NCBI GenBank assembly: GCA_016946835.1
Contig: JACVTC010000018.1
Span: 1,643,501 to 1,707,500 of the forward strand
DNA: 64,000 nucleotides
Direction of reading: 5' to 3'
Source: Neocallimastix lanati (nom. inval.)
Taxonomy: Eukaryota > Neocallimastigomycota > Neocallimastigomycetes > Neocallimastigales > Neocallimastigaceae
Made by a program: the position numbers and the translations under genes. Under the pieces are notes generated by a model, which ran no database searches, was not told the DNA's origin, and saw only the letters and a list, made by a program, of their open reading frames with translations. How positions within the stretch are numbered: the first letter of the stretch is position 1; every line of letters begins with the position of its first letter. This document shows, one piece after another, positions 34,266-46,279 of the stretch.

Positions 34266-34782
34266 TATAACCCTATTGGACCATCCGAAATAGGAAATAT
34301 TAATGAAATTTTCAACAACTATTAATTCCAATATAGATACTACTTTAGGCTTCATTTTACCTAAAAATAATAAAAATGAAATAATTGAAAATAAAGTTAT
34401 GGGAAATGAAATATTTAAAAATATGTCGATTACTTCTATTATATTTGAAAATAAAAATTCAATGAAGGAATATAGCAATAATTATTATAATCATTTTTTA
34501 GCAGGTATTATTTTTGAAAATGAAAGTTATTTAAATTATACAATATTTATTAATGGTACAGTTGTTCCTTCACCTGAAGAAGATAATATAACTAACTTTT
34601 CTTACAGAAGTTATATATCAGAGAACTCTAAGCCAAATATATTATCAACCGAAGTAGACAGTTATATTAAGACTTTTGTTCCAATTCAAATTGTAGTAGA
34701 TCAAGTTATTATTCAAATGAAAACAATTAATAGTAATTTTTCAAAAATTAAAAACAAAATAATAATATCGAGTATATACTAA
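34266..34782 (+). pseudogene. ABCA-type transporter ectodomain fragment
   Basis: The main frame, 34303-34782, encodes 159 residues. It contains NHFLAGIIFENESYLNYTIF followed by NGTVVPSPEED and, near the end, TFVPIQIVVDQVIIQMKT. These match the first extracellular loop of ABC subfamily A transporters, which reads LAGIxFxxxxxYTIxxNGTxVP…LPLQxxxDQAIIxL. A preceding piece in another frame, YNPIGPSEIGNINEIFNN (34266-34319), extends the match upstream, so a frameshift separates them. Transmembrane segments and both ATP-binding domains are absent. It is a gene relic, or conceivably a single exon; the frame break favours a relic. Confidence 0.6.
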
Positions 34783-34849
34783 TTTTTTTCTTCTCCATAT
34801 ATACTCACGAGGACTTATTATTATTAAATAGTTGAACATTAATTTTTTT

Positions 34850-34987
34850 TATAGTAATTTAATTCAACGCTTGATCGAAAGTAAAATATAATTGTAAATT
34901 ATAATTATATAATAATTAAAATTTTACAATAATTAAATAAAAATTTTAAACCATATAAATTCTTTTATATACTTTAAATAAATAATA

Positions 34988-35026
<39 letters not shown>

Positions 35027-36150
35027 ATTATATTTAGAAAGTAATGATATAATATTTAAAATATTAAATATATTAAATATATAGTATTTAATAAACTGAT
35101 AGCCATAAATTCTACCTTAATTGTAATTAATGTTATAAAATAGTTTAAGTGTATCTATATATAATTTTTTATATATTAAACCATTTTTTTTATTATTATT
35201 ATTTTGATTATTTTAATATATATTATAAATTTATTAATTAATATATTTAATAATTTAATTATATCATTAATTATTTAATATTATGAAATCTTTAATTTAT
35301 ACATTTCAACTGTTATTTACATAATTTATTTTTATATATTTTATTTCTTTTTATATAAATAATAATATCAAATTATTATTTAATAATGATTATATATATT
35401 ATTAAATATTCATTTTTAATTTTATAAAAAATATAAATATAAAAATAACCATTTCAATTTAATATTAATTTACATTTAAAATTTTAATATATTTCTAATT
35501 TTTAATTGGATTATTTTTTTACGTGTATTATCCAACTTTATAAAAATTTGATAAGGTTCAGTTAAGAAATTAACTTTAGTCTATTAAAGAGAGGTTTTAA
35601 GTATAGTTTTCTTTTTAAAATCTTTTTATTTATTTATTATATGTTTATGAACTATTTAGCTCCTCCAGCAATTGAACTATTTTTTGTACTATTTATACTT
35701 TATCTTAATTATTATCTTAATTATTATAATATATGACTTTTACTATGAAATATATAAATTATATTAAGGAGTAAACATCAGGTGTTATAATAATATTCTC
35801 TAATAAAATTCCTATTCTTAATAAATGTTATAAAATTACTATTTTTCTATATGAACTATAATAAAATATTTCCTAAACTCTAATTAATACATTTTTCCTA
35901 TTTACTATTTATCTATTTGTTTTACAATAATTTCTTACATTTTGTATTCATTAATTTCATTTAATACGTAATTATTATTTACATTTATATTTTATAATTA
36001 TTTTATGATATTTTTACCTATTTTCTTATTTTATTTCATATCAAATTTTAATTATTTATTTAAACTATTAAATTATTTATTAATATCATTAATTTTTCCT
36101 TGTTATTATCACAAAATATTTTTAAAATTAAATTATTGTATTTTTATTTA
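34850..36150 (+). repeat. duplicated AT-rich block, copy 2
   Basis: Collinear with 20240-20830 (see that entry for landmarks), interrupted by about 530 bp at 35520-36050 that copy 1 lacks. The interruption includes a less AT-rich patch (TTTAGCTCCTCCAGCAATTGAAC) but no recognisable gene. A 41-base A-run lies at 34993-35024. Confidence 0.55.
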
Positions 36151-36198
36151 AATAAAATAAAATAATAATAAAAATAATAAAATAATAATAATAATAAT

Positions 36199-36360
36199 TG
36201 TGAATATTCTATGTATACATTAATCATGTACATTACATTACATTAGTATAAGTAAGGTACAAGCCATATTTGATATTTGATAATATATAAATACATAAAA
36301 ACTTGAGTATTATTACTCGTTGTACTCTTTATATTATAATATTTTTATAATAAAGTTAGC
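36199..36360 (+). repeat. copia 5' LTR (partial)
   Basis: From TGTGAATATTCTATG, through AAGCCATATTTGATAT and GAGTATTATTACTCGTTG, to the end this matches the LTR starting at 37974. The first about ten bases (TGTTAGAATA) are replaced by an (AAT)n tract, so the left end is damaged. It marks the left side of a roughly 1.9 kb element. Confidence 0.7.
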
Positions 36361-37973
36361 ATTATTAATATAATAACTAATAAAGACTTACCATTTATGT
36401 TAACGACAAATTAAGAAACTATTATTTAATTTTCATCTTAATAATATTCTAAAGTTTTAATGTATTTCAGTCATTCACAAATATTATTTAAATCTTAAGG
36501 AAAATAAACTTGGATTATAAAGAGAAAATATCTATGTCATTTAGATTAATATAGGTTTAAATATATTCCAACATAACTCAATGAATCCAAACTCTCTTTT
36601 AAATGCATTAATACGTGTTATCACACGTTACTAAATTAAATAAGTCACGTAAATAATTAATGTTTAACATTAATTTCAATTCCCCAAATCATAATATAAC
36701 TCATTATCATTCCATTTAGACAATATAATAATATGTAGTACATAATAATAATAATCGCAATCATAAAGTTATTGTTAATCTTAAAAGCAATAGCTACTGC
36801 TAAACTGTAAAAAGCACATTAATTTATAAGACAAAAAAACCAATGTGTATACCTAAGAGTTGTCATTTACATAATGTGATGATGTAATTCCGAAGAGTTT
36901 TCAATCCTTATAGGTTGGTGTAAATCCTAATGAGTTTCCAAACCAATTCTAAACCTAAATATTAAATAGTAAACCTGTGTTATTATTATACTATAATATT
37001 ATTGCAAGATGTCATGCTAAAGACATAATTAAATTACCAATGAGTTATTTAAGATGATATAAAACTTTAATACTACAAATTATGTGAAAATCCAAAATTT
37101 TATTGAAATAAAATATTTGGATTTCAGGGGGAAAGAGATTAAAAATGAAAATCTTGAAATTTTAATAACGTTCAAATCAAATCTGAAAATACACGAATAA
37201 ATATTTTTGAAGTAATGAAAAAAAAATTTTTTTTTTTTGAAAATTTTCAAATAAATATTGAGTTAAAGAGAAAACGAAAATTTAAATAAGATTCTATAAT
37301 AATAACATGAAATTAATATATAGACAACAATAAAAGAAACTGAATATATGATTTCAATTATTTAAAAATATTGAAAATAACAATACTAAATATAAAAAGA
37401 GAAACTATAATTTTTCCAAAATTAACAAAATTATACACCATAAATATTTTATATTATATAAAAGTTATCGCTAAAACAACAATGCGAAAATATATAAAAG
37501 TTAGCTCTAATCTCTAAAACGGATTATAATTGAAAGTGCTGTAAAACCCAATATATAAGAGGTATTCACACAAATTGAGAAATTGAGATGTTATAATATC
37601 ACCCTTCAAGAGAAAGGTTTCCATCATATAAATGGAATATTAATATCATAAATTATAATTGAGATGATAAAGATTCATCCAAAATTTAAAATTAGTCATA
37701 GGTGTAATAATAAAATTAGTTTTAGGGAGAATAATAATTATTCTTAGTATATCAAGATTAAATTATATAGATAGTTTTATATAAAAAAAAATATATAATA
37801 TGTTAAAATTTTATGAAATATAAATATTAAAATAGTTGAAATTAGAGAAAATTTTGTTTTAGAAAATTTAGAAAATTTAGATTTAAATAATAATTATTAT
37901 AACATAACATGTAAATACATATATTCACCAGTAAACCAAATTATCTTTTAAGAAAATTAGGTTTAAGAGGGAA
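36361..37973 (+). mobile_element. interior of the degenerate copia element
   Basis: Lies between two matching LTRs. No intact frame longer than 60 codons is present. Short coding-like pieces occur around 36890-37060 and at 37120-37180. None shows a clear gag, integrase or reverse transcriptase motif. A polypurine tract, TAAGAGGGAA, at 37964-37973 directly abuts the 3' LTR. I read it as a heavily decayed or non-autonomous element. Confidence 0.5.
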
Positions 37974-38107
37974 TGTTAGAATATGTGAATATTCTATGTC
38001 ATGTATATTTCATTAGTATCTGTAAGGTATAAGCCATATTTGATATATATAAATGCATGTAAACTAGAGTATTATTACTCGTTGCACTCATTTTATTATA
38101 ATATTTT
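37974..38107 (+). repeat. copia 3' LTR (partial)
   Basis: Starts TGTTAGAATATGTGAATATTC directly after a polypurine tract and matches 36199-36350. After TTATTATAATATTTT the match is cut off by an inverted LTR piece (next entry). Confidence 0.75.
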
Positions 38108-38146
38108 AACTTTATTATAAAAATATTATAATATAAAGAGTACAAC
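38108..38146 (-). repeat. 39-bp inverted copy of the copia LTR end
   Basis: This is the exact reverse complement of 36319-36357 in the 5' LTR. It abuts the 3' LTR head to head, giving a local palindrome. Confidence 0.85.
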
Positions 38147-38199
38147 ATAATTAAATACATCAAATTTGACCATATTTTAATAATAATAATAATAGTAAT

Positions 38200-39100
38200 A
38201 ATAATAATGATTTAATAATTGTCAACATATGTTAATATTTAATAAAATAAATCATATAATATTTCATTTAATATTAGTAATTTTATTTATAAAAATATTT
38301 TTTATCAATAACTCTTATTAATTGTAGTGTCAAATAAACACAGCTTAAACAATAGATACAATCATTTTTTTAATATATCAATACTTATTTCGTATTTCTT
38401 AACAATTTGTATTTTAAGATAAAATAATTAAATTAGTTTATTACAAATATTAATATTACTATTGATATTAATATTTGTATTAATAATGCCAATTAATCAT
38501 ATTTACCTAATTTTTTTTTTTAATGTTTCGTTTTTTTGTTTTATTTTTAAAATATTAATAATTAGTATAATATAATATAGTAAATATTAATAATCATATA
38601 TAATAGTATTTGTATTAATAATGCCCATTAATCTTGCTAATAAAATACAGTTTAATAATTTACTTGAATTTTTTTTTTAATATATCTATTAATAATTGCT
38701 AATATATAATTAAAGGATTAAATGAATTCATAACAAATATTAATATTCCTATTTATATAAATAATGGTATCATTAATATTAATTAATCTTGGTTTAGAGA
38801 ATACAATTTGAACAATTGATTCGAATTTCCTTTTTTTTAGTATATCAGTTTTCATTTAATATTCATATCATTAAAATTTATTAAAGTATTTAATTAAAGA
38901 ATTAAAAGAATTCACAACTAATATTAATATTATCATTTATATAAATATTTGTATTAATAATGCCTATTAATTGGACTCATAAAGTAAGGCTTAAAAAATG
39001 GATGCAAATTTATTTATTATATTTATTATTATTTTATATTCACTAAACTACCAATTACTATATTACATTAATAAAACAAATAAAAGAATTCATTGTGAAT
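38200..39100 (-). repeat. satellite array in inverted orientation, about five units
   Basis: Read on the minus strand, units match those at 20830-22600. Boxes at about 38335, 38490, 38646, 38798 and 38980 carry the AAATTGTATT and AAGATTAATAGGCATTATTAA patterns. Spacing is 150-185 bp. The sequence right after (39095-39250) is the partner of 23185-23340. Confidence 0.65.
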
Positions 39101-39250
39101 ATTAATTAATTGTGATCAAACGAATATGAATTAAAAAATTGACTTAATCTTTGATTTTTCTCCAAATTAATACTAATTGAATATCTACAACGATAACAAT
39201 ATGATAAAACAAAGAATTGAAATGTACTATACCAAATATTAATAATTATA
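39095..39250 (+). repeat. unique part of the duplicated satellite block
   Basis: Matches 23185-23340 (shared ATTAATTGTGATCAAACGAA, AATATCTACAACGATAACA and GAAATGTACTATA). It confirms that two copies of a larger block exist in the window. Confidence 0.7.
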
Positions 39251-39347
39251 TTAATATTAAATGTTATATTAACATTTATAATAATGTTTATAATGCTGTA
39301 TATATTATTAATTTCAATTAATTATTATCAAATAATTATAATTTAAA

Positions 39348-39380
<33 letters not shown>

Positions 39381-39899
39381 GATTCTTAATTATCATTTTC
39401 TCTATTAATAATTTAAATGTTAAAATAAATATTTTATACCTGAAGTACTAATGCCATTTATTTTTAGCCAATTTTAATCCAAATTCAAAATAAAATTCAT
39501 TTTAATGTTTACATCAAAAATATCAATGATCTATTTTAAATTTAAAATAATTATTTTAATTTAATTTATGAGTAAAATAAATAGGATTTAAAAAATATTT
39601 AACTTTTAAAATATTTCAACTCTTACTTCATAATTTTTTCTTTTTCTTTTAACTTTCCTATTATTATTATTATTATTATAATTATTATTATTATTATTAT
39701 TATTATTAGCAATGAGAAATTTTGATAATGCGGATGGTTCAGGGTTTTTGTGTCTTTGAGTTTATCGTTATTATTATATTTTGAGATGGTTTTAATCTTT
39801 ATTTTTAATATTGACTTTATTGATATTATTACTTAATACTTTGGGAGATAATATAATTTTGTTGTATAAAATTAGAATCATTAAAAATTAAAAATACTT
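39251..39899. other. AT-rich spacer with (TTA)n microsatellite
   Basis: A (TTA)n tract lies at 39661-39708. A short GC-richer phrase (GCGGATGGTTCAGGG) follows at 39729. No gene was seen. Confidence 0.5.
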
Positions 39900-40365
39900 A
39901 TAATAACTCCCCCTGATTTCAGAAAAGGGAATACAATTCAAAAAAAAATGTATAAGGAATAAGAGAGAAAAAAAATTTTAGAATCAGTCGGATTACCTTC
40001 CAAAAAGAATTCATTATGATTCAATTTATACTGATGAAAACAATAAATTCATAATTGATAGGAAAACTGAAGATGAAATTAATTGTTAATAAATGGGACA
40101 ATTATAACTGGAGAATATTAATGAGTATTCCAACTTGACATATAATTAGAAATACCAATATATGTATGTACCAGTAAATGACAAAGCAAATGGAAAAGCG
40201 AATGAAGAAGCAAACGATGAAGCTATTAATGCAGAACCGAGTAATATTAATTTATTTAATGACAATATACAAGTTTATATCAACTTTATAAAAGAGTTAT
40301 TCTTAATATGTGTATATAAAAATATTAATAGTATAAAAATAGAATATATATATATATTTAATTAA
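39900..40365 (+). pseudogene. unrecognised coding remnant
   Basis: The plus strand carries coding-like pieces in shifting frames: SVGLPSKKNS and ENINEYSNLTYN, then a 67-codon frame at 40162-40365 that begins MYVPVNDKANGKANEEANDE, with a repeated A-N-(E/G)-(E/K)-A pattern. Base composition is less AT-rich than the flanks up to about 40260. The variable linker of a copia element is one possibility, but no diagnostic motif was seen. Confidence 0.25.
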
Positions 40366-41129
40366 ATATATAAATAAATAATCAAATAAATAAATATTAA
40401 TAATAAATTAATAAAATAACTATAAAATAATATTTATAATAAACATATAAAATTAAAAAAAAAATTAATTTTAATTTTAATTTCTTATATCTATATTTTT
40501 ATTTAAGTAATATGAAAAATAATTGTAAAATATTATTTATATTTTATTATAATGTATAATGTTATAAAAAATATATATATATATATATATTTTTAGAGTA
40601 AAATATTTTTTCTAAAAAAAAAAAAAAAAAAAAAAAAATAACAATAAATACTATAGTGTGATAAATATATATATATATATATATTCTAAATGTATGAATT
40701 ATAAAAATTTAATCAAAAAAAAAAAAAAAAAAAAAAAAAAAATGAACAATCATTTATTAATTTTAAAAATTTCATAAAATCTATTATTAAACAAAAAAAA
40801 AAAAAAAAAAAAAAAATAAGTTAAAAATAGTTATTTTCTTAACCTATTTTCATAACAAAGTTATGATATTTCTTTATTTATAAAATTTATATCCTATTAA
40901 AGTAAATTAATTCAAAGAATATAGAATATAATTATTAAAAAAATATATATATATATAATTAATATTTAAATTTAATTCATTAATATAATAAAAATGAGGA
41001 TATAATCAATCATACTTGATTTATGAATATTTTATTTTAGACAAAAAATCAAAGAAATCTTAAAAAATTACTTTGGTATCCAATATTTTTAGAATAAAAA
41101 TTTTGGTAAAGTAATAATTATATATATAA
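40366..41129. other. gene-free AT-rich stretch with several poly(A) runs
   Basis: A-runs lie at 40615-40638, 40714-40742 and 40792-40816, with (TA)n tracts between them. Nothing else was seen. Confidence 0.5.
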
Positions 41130-42130
41130 AGGAAGAGTTGCATTTCGGAACGTGGCTTTATATTAAATATGGCATACTTAAATAAACTGTTATAAAAGTG
41201 GCTTATTTTCTTTTATATCAATTACTTTTAACAGAAATTATTACTTTAAACTGTCATACATTAAATTTTCCAGTTAGTATTTAATATGAAAAGATAGAAA
41301 TTAAACTTTTTGTTTCAATATTACTAATTCTTACTAATTCATTATTAATATAAAATATTTCAATATAATTGGTTAAATAGTTATAAAAAAAATGACTTTT
41401 TTTTTTTTTATTTATATATTAATTATATGATAAAGTACACCTTGGTTCAATCTCTTACTGGGAGAAGTTATATAAATTATTTATGAAATTTATTAATATA
41501 ATATAATTTTATTTATTTATTTATTAAATATTTATTTATTTATTTTATAATTTAAATTTATTTAATTACTAATAATTTTTATAAATTCATATTAAATATC
41601 ATTAAACTAATTTTACTAATAAAATATATTTATTTTGGCAATTTTTATTATTATAATTTTAACTATTTGAATTGCAAAGAATTAACATAAAAAAATGTAT
41701 TCTTTATATAATTTTCTTTAATTATAAACTATTTAAAAATAATAAGAAATAAATATTTAGTTAAATATTATAAAAAGTATAATATAAATAATAAAATAAT
41801 TATAAAATATAAAAAATATAAAAATATTATAAAAATATAATAAAAATATAATAAAAATATAATAAAATAAAATAATTAAAATAAAATTAAACTTAATTAA
41901 TTTATAAATTATTTACATATTTACATAACATAAAATTTATGTTATAAATTTTATGTTTACATTAATTTTATGTATTTTTAGAGAATTTATGATATTACAT
42001 AAATTTATCTTATATCACGTTATTTCTGAATCATTTTATAAATCATATGATAATTATTTTTATGTAATTATTAATAAAATAATTTATTAATAATTAAAGT
42101 TTTATTTTCATTTTATATCATATATAAATA
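41130..42130 (+). repeat. AT-rich dispersed repeat, copy upstream of the first CotH gene
   Basis: Starts with a MITE-like end (GCATTTCGGAACGTGGCTTT, 41141-41160). The part 41880-42125 matches 59270-59440 plus 60610-60690 and, inverted, 31870-31990 plus 31300-31380. Landmarks: AACATAAAATTTATGTTA; TTATATCACGTTATTT; and TAATAAAATAATTTATTAAT followed by AATTAAAGTTTTATTTTC. Near 59440 the second copy is split by about 1.2 kb of other repeat. Confidence 0.6.
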
Positions 42131-42539
42131 TATAATTTTTATTACATTAAACATTAGTATTAATAGAAGACTGTATAGAAAAAGAAACAAGTAGAATATT
42201 TTAAATATATTAAAATATTTATTATTCCTAAAATAGAAAAGATCTTCATATGTATATATATATATTAAATGGAATTGTTTTTTATTTTTAAATAATAAAA
42301 AAATAATTTCAATTTTTTTTTTCTTCTATATTATTTATATTTATTATTTTTTTTTAAAAAAAAAAGTTAAGAATGTTTATTAATTTTGAGTAATGTAATA
42401 TATATAATAGTATATATATAGTCTATTAAGAAAAAAAATAAAAATAAATATATAACTTTATATTCAATATTAGATGCATATATTAATATATCAAATTATT
42501 TATTTATTAATGATTTAATTCTTAATAAATTTTTTTATC

Positions 42540-44023
42540 TTGTTTATATATATAGATAAAAAAAAAAAAAAAGAAAAAAAAAAGAACAAATTATTTTAAT
42601 AGATGTTATTATTTCATTTCAACCAATTATATTAGAAATCTAAATTAAATTAATATTTAATAATAACAACAAAATTTTTAGAATTTTTAAAATTAAATTC
42701 TTCTTTTTGTATACAAAAATCATTGATAATGAATAATTAATAATTAATAACTATATCATATATAGTTAATAATTTTAAACCATGTTTTTCGAATATTCTC
42801 TTATGTATTCATTTTTTGTTTGTATATCATGAAATAATAACATCTATTTAATTGTTTATTTTCTTATTTTTTTATTTTATCTTATAAACAAAATAAAAAA
42901 AAAATTTGAAAGAAAAAAAACATTAATACATTAATAAAACATTAAACATTAATACAATTAATAATTTTATTTTTTAATGCAAATAGCTAATATTGAATAT
43001 CATATTGTTTTTTTATTATTTAATTTTTTTTAATGATATAAATATATTTGACATTTTTTTTTGACTATTTTTTTTTGGTAGTTAAAAAATTTTTTGGTAG
43101 TTAAATTAATTTTTTTTATTTTTTGGTAAATTAATTTTTTTTTTTTTTGGTAGATAAATTAATTTTTTTCTTTTTTTTGTTTTTTTGGTAGGCATTTTAA
43201 TTTTTTTTTTTTATTTATATCAACCATCAAACTTAAATCTATAATTTCTTAATAATTTTATTTTAAAGAAAGAAATATTATTGATAGCAACAGCAAAAAC
43301 AACATAAAATAAAATAATATTTTAATATTTAAAAATTTCTATAATATAATTATTATTTTTGTGAAAAAAATATTAAATTTAATAATTAATTTAATAAAAA
43401 ATATTTAAATGAATATTTATTTTTTAATAAGATTACTTATATGTAACACTTTTCTTTTAAATTAAGTATAATATTCAATGATGTGAAATCATTTATGTTA
43501 ACAATTGATATTAATATACTCAGAGGTTCTTTTCCAATTTTTTATTTTTTCTTTTTTCTTTTTAGGAAGCTATTTTTAATTATAATATTTATATTTATTT
43601 AATATATTTAAATATTTAATTTATTTATCTAATACAACTTTTCTTTTTATTTTCAAAGATAAAATTATTAATAATTTTTATATTTATAATAATTGTTTAT
43701 ATAATAATTAAAAGTAATAAAGTTTATTATGAAAAACAATAATAAAACACAATAAAGTGTAATTGTTAATAAAAGATAAATAATATATCCCCCTTTTTAA
43801 TATTAATACTATAAAAAAAAAATTATTATTTAAATTTCTTTTAATATAAAATGTAACAAATTTTTTGTGCTTATCTTTGATTAGATTTATATGAATTAAA
43901 GTTTTTTTTTTTTTTTTTTTTTGTAACAACTCTCGATAAAAAAAAAATTATAGTAGTTCATAAATTATATTATAATTTATTTGTATATATAATAAATGTA
44001 TATTATTAATAGTATTTAAAATG

Positions 44024-44063
<40 letters not shown>

Positions 44064-44372
44064 CGTTTTTATATATTAAAAATTTTTGTATATCAAAGAA
44101 AATTTAATTTTTATTTTAATTTTATTCATCCATATAAGGAATTTTTACAAAAAAAAGCTTAAAAAATAGTATAAATATATATTAAATATTTTTTAGAATT
44201 TTCTTTTTTTTTTAATAAAAAAAGAATTTAAAAAAAATTTATTATAAATTAAAATAATGTATATATATAGATTTATTTTTCATATTTTTTTTATATTGAT
44301 TACAGTATTACAAGAAATAAAAAAAAAAAAAAATAAAAATAAAAATAAAAATAAAAATAAAAATAAAGAAAA
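42540..44372 (+). repeat. upstream segment shared by both CotH genes
   Basis: Collinear blocks are shared with 61240-62758. They include ATTTCAACCAAT(T/C)ATATTAGA and, close to the genes, TTTTTTGTGCTTATCTTTGA followed by TTAATTAAAGTTTTT-like sequence and TTGTAACAACTCTC. The second copy matches at 61320-61345 and 62060-62125. So the duplication includes at least 1.8 kb of 5' flank. The immediate leader is an AAAAT-type repeat (44326-44366) in the first copy. Confidence 0.7.
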
Positions 44373-46151
44373 ATGTTAGAAAAAATAATATTACTATTTT
44401 TAATAGTTGGTCAAATAATATTGGCCTCCACTTCTTATATTGAGGATGGAAAAAGAGCAAAATTATTTGAAATAATGGATAAGGAAGTTCCAACATTTAG
44501 AGTAACTATATCAGATGATCAATTAAAAGAATTAAAATTTGCTATGCAAGTCGAAAATGCGGCTACAACTGAAGCTCTGGATAGATTAGACTTTGATGAT
44601 AGAGTGATTGAATTTGAAAAGGTTAAAAATGCTACTTTGATTATTGAAATTAATGATAAAGAAGAAAATTTTAATAAAGTTACTTTTGATATCGGAGGTA
44701 GTTCAGCTCGTATCTATGGTAGACAAGGTTTCAACATCAAAATTCGTGATAAAAATAAGGATTTATATGGTCGCACACATTTTAGAATTCGTTCTGATCC
44801 ACGTGATGCTACCTACTTAAGATCAAAGTTATGTTGTGATATGCTTAACCGTTTAGGTATACCTTCAATTTCAGCTAATTATATTAAATTATATGTTAAT
44901 GAAGAATACTTCGGATTCTATGTTTTAATGGATGCTCCAAAAATTCCATGGATTGAACAAGTATTTGGTGAAAAAGATACTAAAAATTTATATAAATGTA
45001 AAGAAGGAGGTAATTATTTATCATTTATAAATAGTATGGACTTATGTGAAAATGAAGATGACGAATATACAGATAGAACCGAATGGTATAATCTTTTTAA
45101 GGCTCTTGATAACGCTCAAACTGTTGAAGAAATCGAAGATATTTTTGATGTTGATCAATTCTTATATCTAGCTGCCTTTGAATATTTAATCGGTGCATGG
45201 GATCATTTCTTACTTGTAGGTCACAATTATAGTATGTATAAAAATAAGAAGACTGGTAAGTGGACTGTACTTTATTATGACTTTGATAGTGATCTTGGTC
45301 AAGATGTTGTTACTATCGAATTTATGAATTTGAACCCACCTAAAGATAAGAATTATCCACATTACTCTGTTCGTCAATGGTTCCATTTACAACATCATAT
45401 TTCAGATATTATTATATGGGATAATCTTCCTCGTTTTGAAAGTACACTTTCTGAAATCGTTAATAAAGTCTTTAATCCAACCACTCTTTTCCCACATATT
45501 GATGATCTAAAAGATTTTATCAGACCATACATTTTAAATGATAAAACTCCAGATGAAAATGGACTCAAACCAGGTGTCCTCAATTTAGCCAATCCATCCG
45601 ATTATTCAATGGAAGAATGGGAAGCTAATAGTGAATTTACCACTATTAATAATTTAGATGTTGGAAGTGACGCCTATGGTATTAAATATTGGATTCTTGA
45701 AAGATATAGAACAGTTTGTAAGGAATATAATTTAGAATGTGATCCAGTTTATATGGATGAAAATTATGAATACCCAATTGATAAGGAAGTACAAAAGGAA
45801 CTTAATGTTCATAAATGGGAAGGAATTGATTGGAGAATAATGATGGGTATTCCAATTGATGAACCAACAGGAATATCGACTGAAGAATCAATCGAAAAGC
45901 CAACTGAAGAGCCATCTGAAGAGCCATCTGAAGAGCCATCTGAAGAACCATCTGAAGAACCATCTGAAGAACCATCTGAGGAACCATCTGAAGAACCAAC
46001 TACAGAACCAACTACAGAAACAAATGAAGAACCAACCGAAAAGCCAACTGAAGTACCAATTACAAAGTTAACTGAACCATCAAATATTTGCAGTTTTGTT
46101 GGTAACATTGTAAAAGATTTTATTAACTTAATAAAGAATATTTTCAAATAA
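44373..46151 (+). CDS. secreted CotH-family protein with (EEPS)n tail
   Basis: 592 residues, intronless. Residues 1-20 are a signal peptide. The CotH kinase-like domain spans about 85-400, with RSDPRDATYLRSKL (140-153), YIKLYVNEEYFGFYVLMDA (170-188), a conserved GAWDHFL (274-280) and YYDFDSDLGQD (301-311), the last carrying the acidic residues expected at the active site. Bacterial CotH phosphorylates proteins; the role in gut fungi is unsettled, although fungal CotH proteins are often cellulosome-associated. The tail (about 512-570) has seven EEPS repeats, further Thr/Pro/Glu-rich sequence and an amphipathic C-terminus (VGNIVKDFINLIKNIFK). No dockerin is present, so attachment, if any, must occur another way. 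The gene is a near-duplicate of the one at 62759 and shares its upstream region. Confidence 0.85.
   Translation: MLEKIILLFLIVGQIILASTSYIEDGKRAKLFEIMDKEVPTFRVTISDDQLKELKFAMQVENAATTEALDRLDFDDRVIEFEKVKNATLIIEINDKEENFNKVTFDIGGSSARIYGRQGFNIKIRDKNKDLYGRTHFRIRSDPRDATYLRSKLCCDMLNRLGIPSISANYIKLYVNEEYFGFYVLMDAPKIPWIEQVFGEKDTKNLYKCKEGGNYLSFINSMDLCENEDDEYTDRTEWYNLFKALDNAQTVEEIEDIFDVDQFLYLAAFEYLIGAWDHFLLVGHNYSMYKNKKTGKWTVLYYDFDSDLGQDVVTIEFMNLNPPKDKNYPHYSVRQWFHLQHHISDIIIWDNLPRFESTLSEIVNKVFNPTTLFPHIDDLKDFIRPYILNDKTPDENGLKPGVLNLANPSDYSMEEWEANSEFTTINNLDVGSDAYGIKYWILERYRTVCKEYNLECDPVYMDENYEYPIDKEVQKELNVHKWEGIDWRIMMGIPIDEPTGISTEESIEKPTEEPSEEPSEEPSEEPSEEPSEEPSEEPSEEPTTEPTTETNEEPTEKPTEVPITKLTEPSNICSFVGNIVKDFINLIKNIFK
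45906..45995 (+). repeat. 12-bp coding minisatellite (EEPS repeats)
   Basis: Seven in-frame 12-bp units, GA(A/G)GA(G/A)CCATCT, within the CotH tail. Copy number is likely to vary between alleles or paralogues. Confidence 0.9.
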
Positions 46152-46245
46152 TAAATAAAAAAAAATAATAATATTAGTATAAAAATAAAATTAAATTAAA
46201 TAATTAAATATATTAATTTATGAACACATAAATAAATAAATATAA

Positions 46246-46279
<34 letters not shown>

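Noticed and set aside
43708-43929. 73-codon minus-strand frame
   Set aside because: Poly-Lys start from a T-run, no motif, and it lies in the duplicated 5' flank of the CotH gene.
45802-46147. Open frames on the minus strand and in the second plus frame over the CotH tail
   Set aside because: They are by-products of the 12-bp EEPS repeat in the true gene.
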